Shown piece by piece: positions 59,442 through 64,000 of a DNA stretch of 64,000 bases. A program made the translations under genes and the position numbers. The notes under the pieces are model-generated. The model ran no database searches. It was given only the letters and a program-made list of their open reading frames with translations, and was not told where the DNA came from. Origin of the DNA: Chondrilla cf. caribensis (lineage: Eukaryota; Porifera; Demospongiae; Chondrillida; Chondrillidae); the NCBI GenBank assembly GCA_964020155.1, contig OZ026560.1, positions 2,162,759 through 2,226,758 of the forward strand, given 5' to 3'. Numbering within the stretch: the stretch's first letter is position 1; each line of letters begins with the position of its first letter.

Positions 59442-59558
59442 TGGTAGCAGGAACAGCTGCCAGCAAGCACTCCAGCAAATCAGAATTTCCCTCGACTCAA
59501 TTCAACTGATCTTACAAGAAAGCTGTGACGTCTCTTTTCCTTTTCCAGGAGAGGAATT

Positions 59559-62500
59559 ATGGGAGGCCTATTCAAGGTCCTTGTGCTGACAGCTCTGATG
59601 CTGTGTAGCACTCTAGCCCAAGACTATACTTCCACAGGACGCTGCTCTGTAAGTTCACTCATGCACCAGAAGTATTTTTGTGTAAATTGCATTTTTGCAC
59701 TTGCTACGAGAATTATATCTATTACTCTGTGTTGTATTTGTGTTCATGTGTGCGTGTGTGCGTGTGTGTGTCTTTTTGTGTGTGTGCATGTGTGCGTGTG
59801 CGCGTGTCTGTGTCTTTTTGTGTGCGCGCATGCGTGTGTGTACATGTGTGTGTGTGTGCGTGTGAATATTGATTCAGTACTACTTATCTCTTGTACACTG
59901 TAGGATTTCACAGTATGCTCCTATAGCTATTCATCGAAACAAGTGCACTTTGATGGAGAGGAGACACAGTCTTACAATTTCTCAGCCGAGGTGGACCTGT
60001 CCTGCAGATCAAGTTAGTAGTAGTTCATCTGGTTGATGTATAGCTACATTGTTTGTGATCCTTACAGACTGCATTCTGTGTGTAGTGTATTTGAGATTAT
60101 CAGAATCGGCTGATGTCATTTACATTTGTGTTTTCTTTAGCTGGTACAATTGGTGGTAAGAGCGCCACCATGTACTGTCTCAAAGTCAAAAATGTTGTGA
60201 CAGACTCTCAACTACTGAATGACCCTGTCAGGTATGTACATTTACATGTGAACGTGTACTGTATGTATGTACGTATGTGCATGCATGCTTGATTGAAGGA
60301 TGTGTTAGTGAACTGAGTATACACTATACATACAATGGTACATACGTACTTTATAAATGTGTTTTTTACTTGGATACCATATGTTAGGCTATATAACTTG
60401 GTTTTATTAGGCTCTTAACCCAGCCATGCTGACATTATGGTAATATACAGTATGTACATGTGCATAGTGTTTAAATACTGTAGTATGTAACACACACTGG
60501 TGTTGTCTTGTGCAGTGAGACTGTTAATGCAAATGAACCCGAGGAGCCCATCGAGGAACTTCAGAAACTGATCAACACCACTTTGGAGGATGATGGATCC
60601 GGACACACCCGTTTCATCTCTGGAGCTCCCAGTGTGTCTCAACAGCTCTTTGACTGGGGATTCTGCTTTGTGCGGACAGGAGATGGTAGAATTGCCGATG
60701 TGATACATTCAGCGAAAGAGAACCCTCAGGTTGTGAACATCAAGAAGGGTATAGTGAGTGCCTTTCAGGCCAACTTCGGGAATGACCTCTCTCGTGAAGA
60801 AACGGATGTCAGTGGTTCCCACAGAGCAACCTACAGGTGACCGGCATGTTTGAAAACATCGTCAATTAGATCAATTCACACTAGTCACCAATTTCATAAT
60901 AAGTACATTCCTTCGCTTCATTCTTGATACTCTCAACTTTGACTTTGTGTACACCTGTAGTTTCAAGAAGTCAGCATCCAGAACAGCCATGTCTTTTAGT
61001 CGCTCAGTGAAGAGCAGTGATGTTCGTAGCCTGGCTGGTGTTCCTAGTGGGATGGTGTTGAAAAATTATGAGAGGAAGGATGAAGTCTCCTATGATAACA
61101 ATATCCTCAAGCGTGCCACTGGAAGTACAACTGTGGTACTCTCCTCATTGGCCGACCAGTCTAGCCGCTCCAAAAGAAAGTCAGTTTATCTCACACACTG
61201 TTTGTATGTACACACGTGGTTGTCATGTGCATTGTGATGGAAAATTTGTTCTTCACAATCATAGCGTTTTCTCTTCGAGACGACAAGAAACACTTGACCC
61301 AGATGCAGCATCCTACGATGATGCTGTCACTCTTGACGATGATTTCAAGGGAGATGGGACCTATACCCTCGAACGAATAAGGTGTTCTTCACTTAGGGAC
61401 CTACTTAGTCGTCTCCATAGATCAGTGGATCAGCTCTATTTTGATGAATCTAATCTTGTCAGGGACTCAATTGTGGCTAGAATTGACCCAGGTTCATTCC
61501 AGCATGTTATAGTGTATATTCATGCATGTTTGGTGTATATGTACAAGTGAACATAATTGAATGGAAACTTATTTGTCAGTACGTATGTACATATGATATT
61601 CAGTTTCCTCACATTGGTATATAGTTGTAATATTGTTGTGAAAATGTGATCTTATTCTCCCACAGTGGCTGTTGATCAGGGAAGAATGTCTCGCATGAGG
61701 CGTTCCCTCCCATCCATCCCCGCAGCATTGGAACGTCTCCACAAGGATCCCCAGCAGTACAAACTAGGTTAGTGAACAGCATACACTGAACTAACTGCTA
61801 TACCCAGTGCATGTTGTGGAGCGGCATATATACGTATAATGTGTGTACTTACTGCTGTGTTTCTATTTGTAGCTAATAGTATTCACGACCTGATATCTCT
61901 TGAGAGTGAACACGGTCCCCTGCGTGGACACACCCCTGTGGCCCATGAGGTCCTCTCTTACTTGGACAAGGTGACTTGATGGACCTCCAAACTCACTAAT
62001 CCAAGCACATGCATCTACTGTAGGTGTGTCTGCTCTTTACCTGTGACATTGTTTACTTGTAGATTGCTAACGGCAAAAAGAAGAACGATGAAGAAATGAG
62101 GAAGCTACTTTACTCCATGCTAGCACCAGAAGGTGGAGAGCATGTGCAAAAGGTGATAATATAATGTTGCCAAACTCAGTGGTGCATATATATCTTCAGG
62201 CTCTCTGGTGTACTGTATGTGCATATGTGTGCCCTGTACATGTTGAAAGAAGCATTCTTATTGCACTTTACTCATGTGTACACTGCAATATACTCACTGA
62301 TGTTTACCAGTGTCTGTGACCATAGGCAACATGTGTATAATGACAAGGATTCTTCTGTGTATACTGTGACCCTCACCACATGCTTTGCTACGTACATTAC
62401 ATTGTACATTGAAGTCTCCTGTCCTGGTACATTGTTGTTGTAGAAACTTGTGGACATTCTGGAGAGATTGGATTTAGATGGTGAAAGAAACGCTCTACAG

Positions 62501-64000
62501 ACATATCTTGCCTTCTTGAGGAATGCCAGCTTGGAGACTGCCAAGAGACTGGATAAATTGGCCAAGAAGAACAACGATCCTCTTCTTCTTGTCTTAGGGT
62601 CATTGGCCGAGTTTGCTAATGAAGAGGTGAGTACAGTGGTCAGTATACTGACTGATGCCTGACTGTAAGTGCTGTTGTATGTCTGTGAATGAAACATGTA
62701 TCAAAAGACCAATGGTCTGTATGTAGTTGACTGCATGTCGCCAAGGAAGATATAACCCTGGGGAGGGTCTATTCATATATATATATGTGTGTGTGTAGTC
62801 ACCCTCTGTTTATTGTACTGCACATATTTGCCCTTCTTCTGTGAAGGTGTCAAGGGATGTTGTGAGGAGATTGGCTAAGCGTATTAACAGTGTCGATTCT
62901 ACTGATATTGATGTCATCATTCACCTCATCCACGCTCTTGGGAACACTGGGTCACACTACGCCGTGAAGACTCTGATCTACTACCTTTATCACGAGGACA
63001 TTGATGTCCAGATTGCAGCGATTGAGGCCCTTCGCATGCACACCAGTGACCCAGCTGTCCAGTCCGCCTTCATCCTCCTACTGAAAGGCACCTACCAGGA
63101 AGAGGTGAGTGGTCAGTGCAATCCATCACTGGGTTTAGAGTAGGTTTAGAGTAGGTCGATACTGATTTCAAATGTTGATATGATGATATTTGAATCCAAA
63201 TTGTATTATGGTGTTATTGGTGGTACATTTTGTGGTCATGAATGTTTGTAATACATACAGTGTGTACTTCAGCTAATGTTACGTTATATGTGTACATCAG
63301 ATTGTGGAAAGCATTGCTCAGACTCTGTTGGCTGGGATCAATGACCACTCTGTCCACCCAGAAGACAAGGGGGATTCTGGTGACCTCAATATGGCCCTAG
63401 TAGCAGCCTCTCTTCAGTCCAATAATTCCAAACTGCACGGACTAGTCGAGACTTACCTCGGGAAGGTGGGCACCAAGGAGGCCATAAAGCTCATCGAGGT
63501 TCTGATGGAGTATGCCACTTCTGATCCCAGTATGGACAAGTTTGAGTATGATATTGAAGACCAGATCTCTAATAACACCAAGGTAGGTATGTGTGCATGC
63601 ATGTTTTGTTTGAAGCTTAGAATTGAATCCTCCCCTGTTTACAGTGTGTATTCATGGATAGTATTACATATGGCACCATGAGCTATGATTGGATGTTGTA
63701 GTGTTTGTAGACTAAGAATCTGTAGTCTTCATTGCATGATCTGTTGCAGTGTCCTTCTGATCTCTGATATCATCATCCAGCATCCTCGTTATCCATCATT
63801 AACATTTTATCATTACAATTGACAATTATGGTGAGAGGGTTGTTTAGAAAGATTACCTCAAGCCTACAACATGATCCTCTGAAATGTTGCATGTACAGTA
63901 GCTATGGTTTAAATCAGATGTTGTGTTGTTTTCTTGTTGACAGGTGTCTAGACATCGCCGTGGATCTGACTGGGATGAAGATAACACAAACTATGACATT
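59559..64000 (+). CDS. Vitellogenin-N-domain lipid transfer protein, copy 5, inverted, 5' exons (runs off window)
   Basis: Same gene on the opposite strand to the tandem copies. Exons: 59559-59648, 59904-60012, 60141-60231, 60516-60836, 60961-61179, 61265-61491, 61666-61767, 61873-61970, 62063-62152, 62444-62626, 62847-63104, 63301-63582 and 63944-64000 (partial). Exon lengths are identical to copies 1-3 and the frame is open, so it looks functional. It is the most diverged copy: P for T in the first part of exon 4, R for K before DSIVARI, A for T in [12 protein letters not shown] for STALV, and [12 protein letters not shown] where the others have SDWDAYNTDYDI. Intron 1 holds a long GT-rich tract where copies 1-3 carry a short C tract. 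Homology extends upstream only to about 58740. The TATA-like box is at 59434-59441. Confidence 0.85.

Overview
This is eukaryotic nuclear DNA, most likely from an invertebrate animal. Coding sequence is split into many short exons with GT-AG introns of about 100-900 bp. The intergenic DNA is AT-rich with long (CA)n/(GT)n tracts and small foldback elements. A demosponge would fit the compact introns and gene types, but that is an inference. No bacterial operons, rRNA or tRNA genes were seen.

Layout. A unit of about 16.2-17.3 kb is repeated in direct orientation: copy 1 about 362-16535, copy 2 about 16536-32934, copy 3 about 32935-50243, and copy 4 from about 50244 until a 200-base N gap at 56301-56500 cuts it off. 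Each full unit holds the 3' exons of an ankyrin-like gene (gene B, + strand), a complete 16-exon secreted large-lipid-transfer/vitellogenin-N-type gene (LLTP, - strand), an unidentified multi-exon gene (gene C, - strand, broken in different ways in different copies), and the promoter plus first exon of the next gene B. Beyond the gap, 56501-58740 is unrelated repeat-rich DNA. A fifth LLTP copy then starts at 59559 on the opposite strand and runs off the window end.

The LLTP gene could be joined exon by exon with consistent phase throughout: 16 coding exons, 3066 nt including the stop, 1021 residues in copies 1-3. It has a signal peptide, an N-terminal vitellogenin/MTP-like beta-rich region, a helical HEAT-like middle region, a C-terminal beta-rich region and a Pro/Thr-rich tail. 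Three R-x-K/R-R furin-type motifs fall near its domain borders.

The most striking non-coding feature is a complete type I hammerhead ribozyme motif on the + strand at 56740-56817. It has all core nucleotides, a GUC cleavage triplet, three paired stems and an internal loop in stem I. Other notable points are a double-hairpin foldback element with a clean empty site in sister copies, roughly tenfold growth of an intronic (CA)n tract in copies 2-4, mosaic similarity between units suggesting unequal exchange or gene conversion (or assembly effects), and progressive decay of genes B and C while LLTP stays intact.
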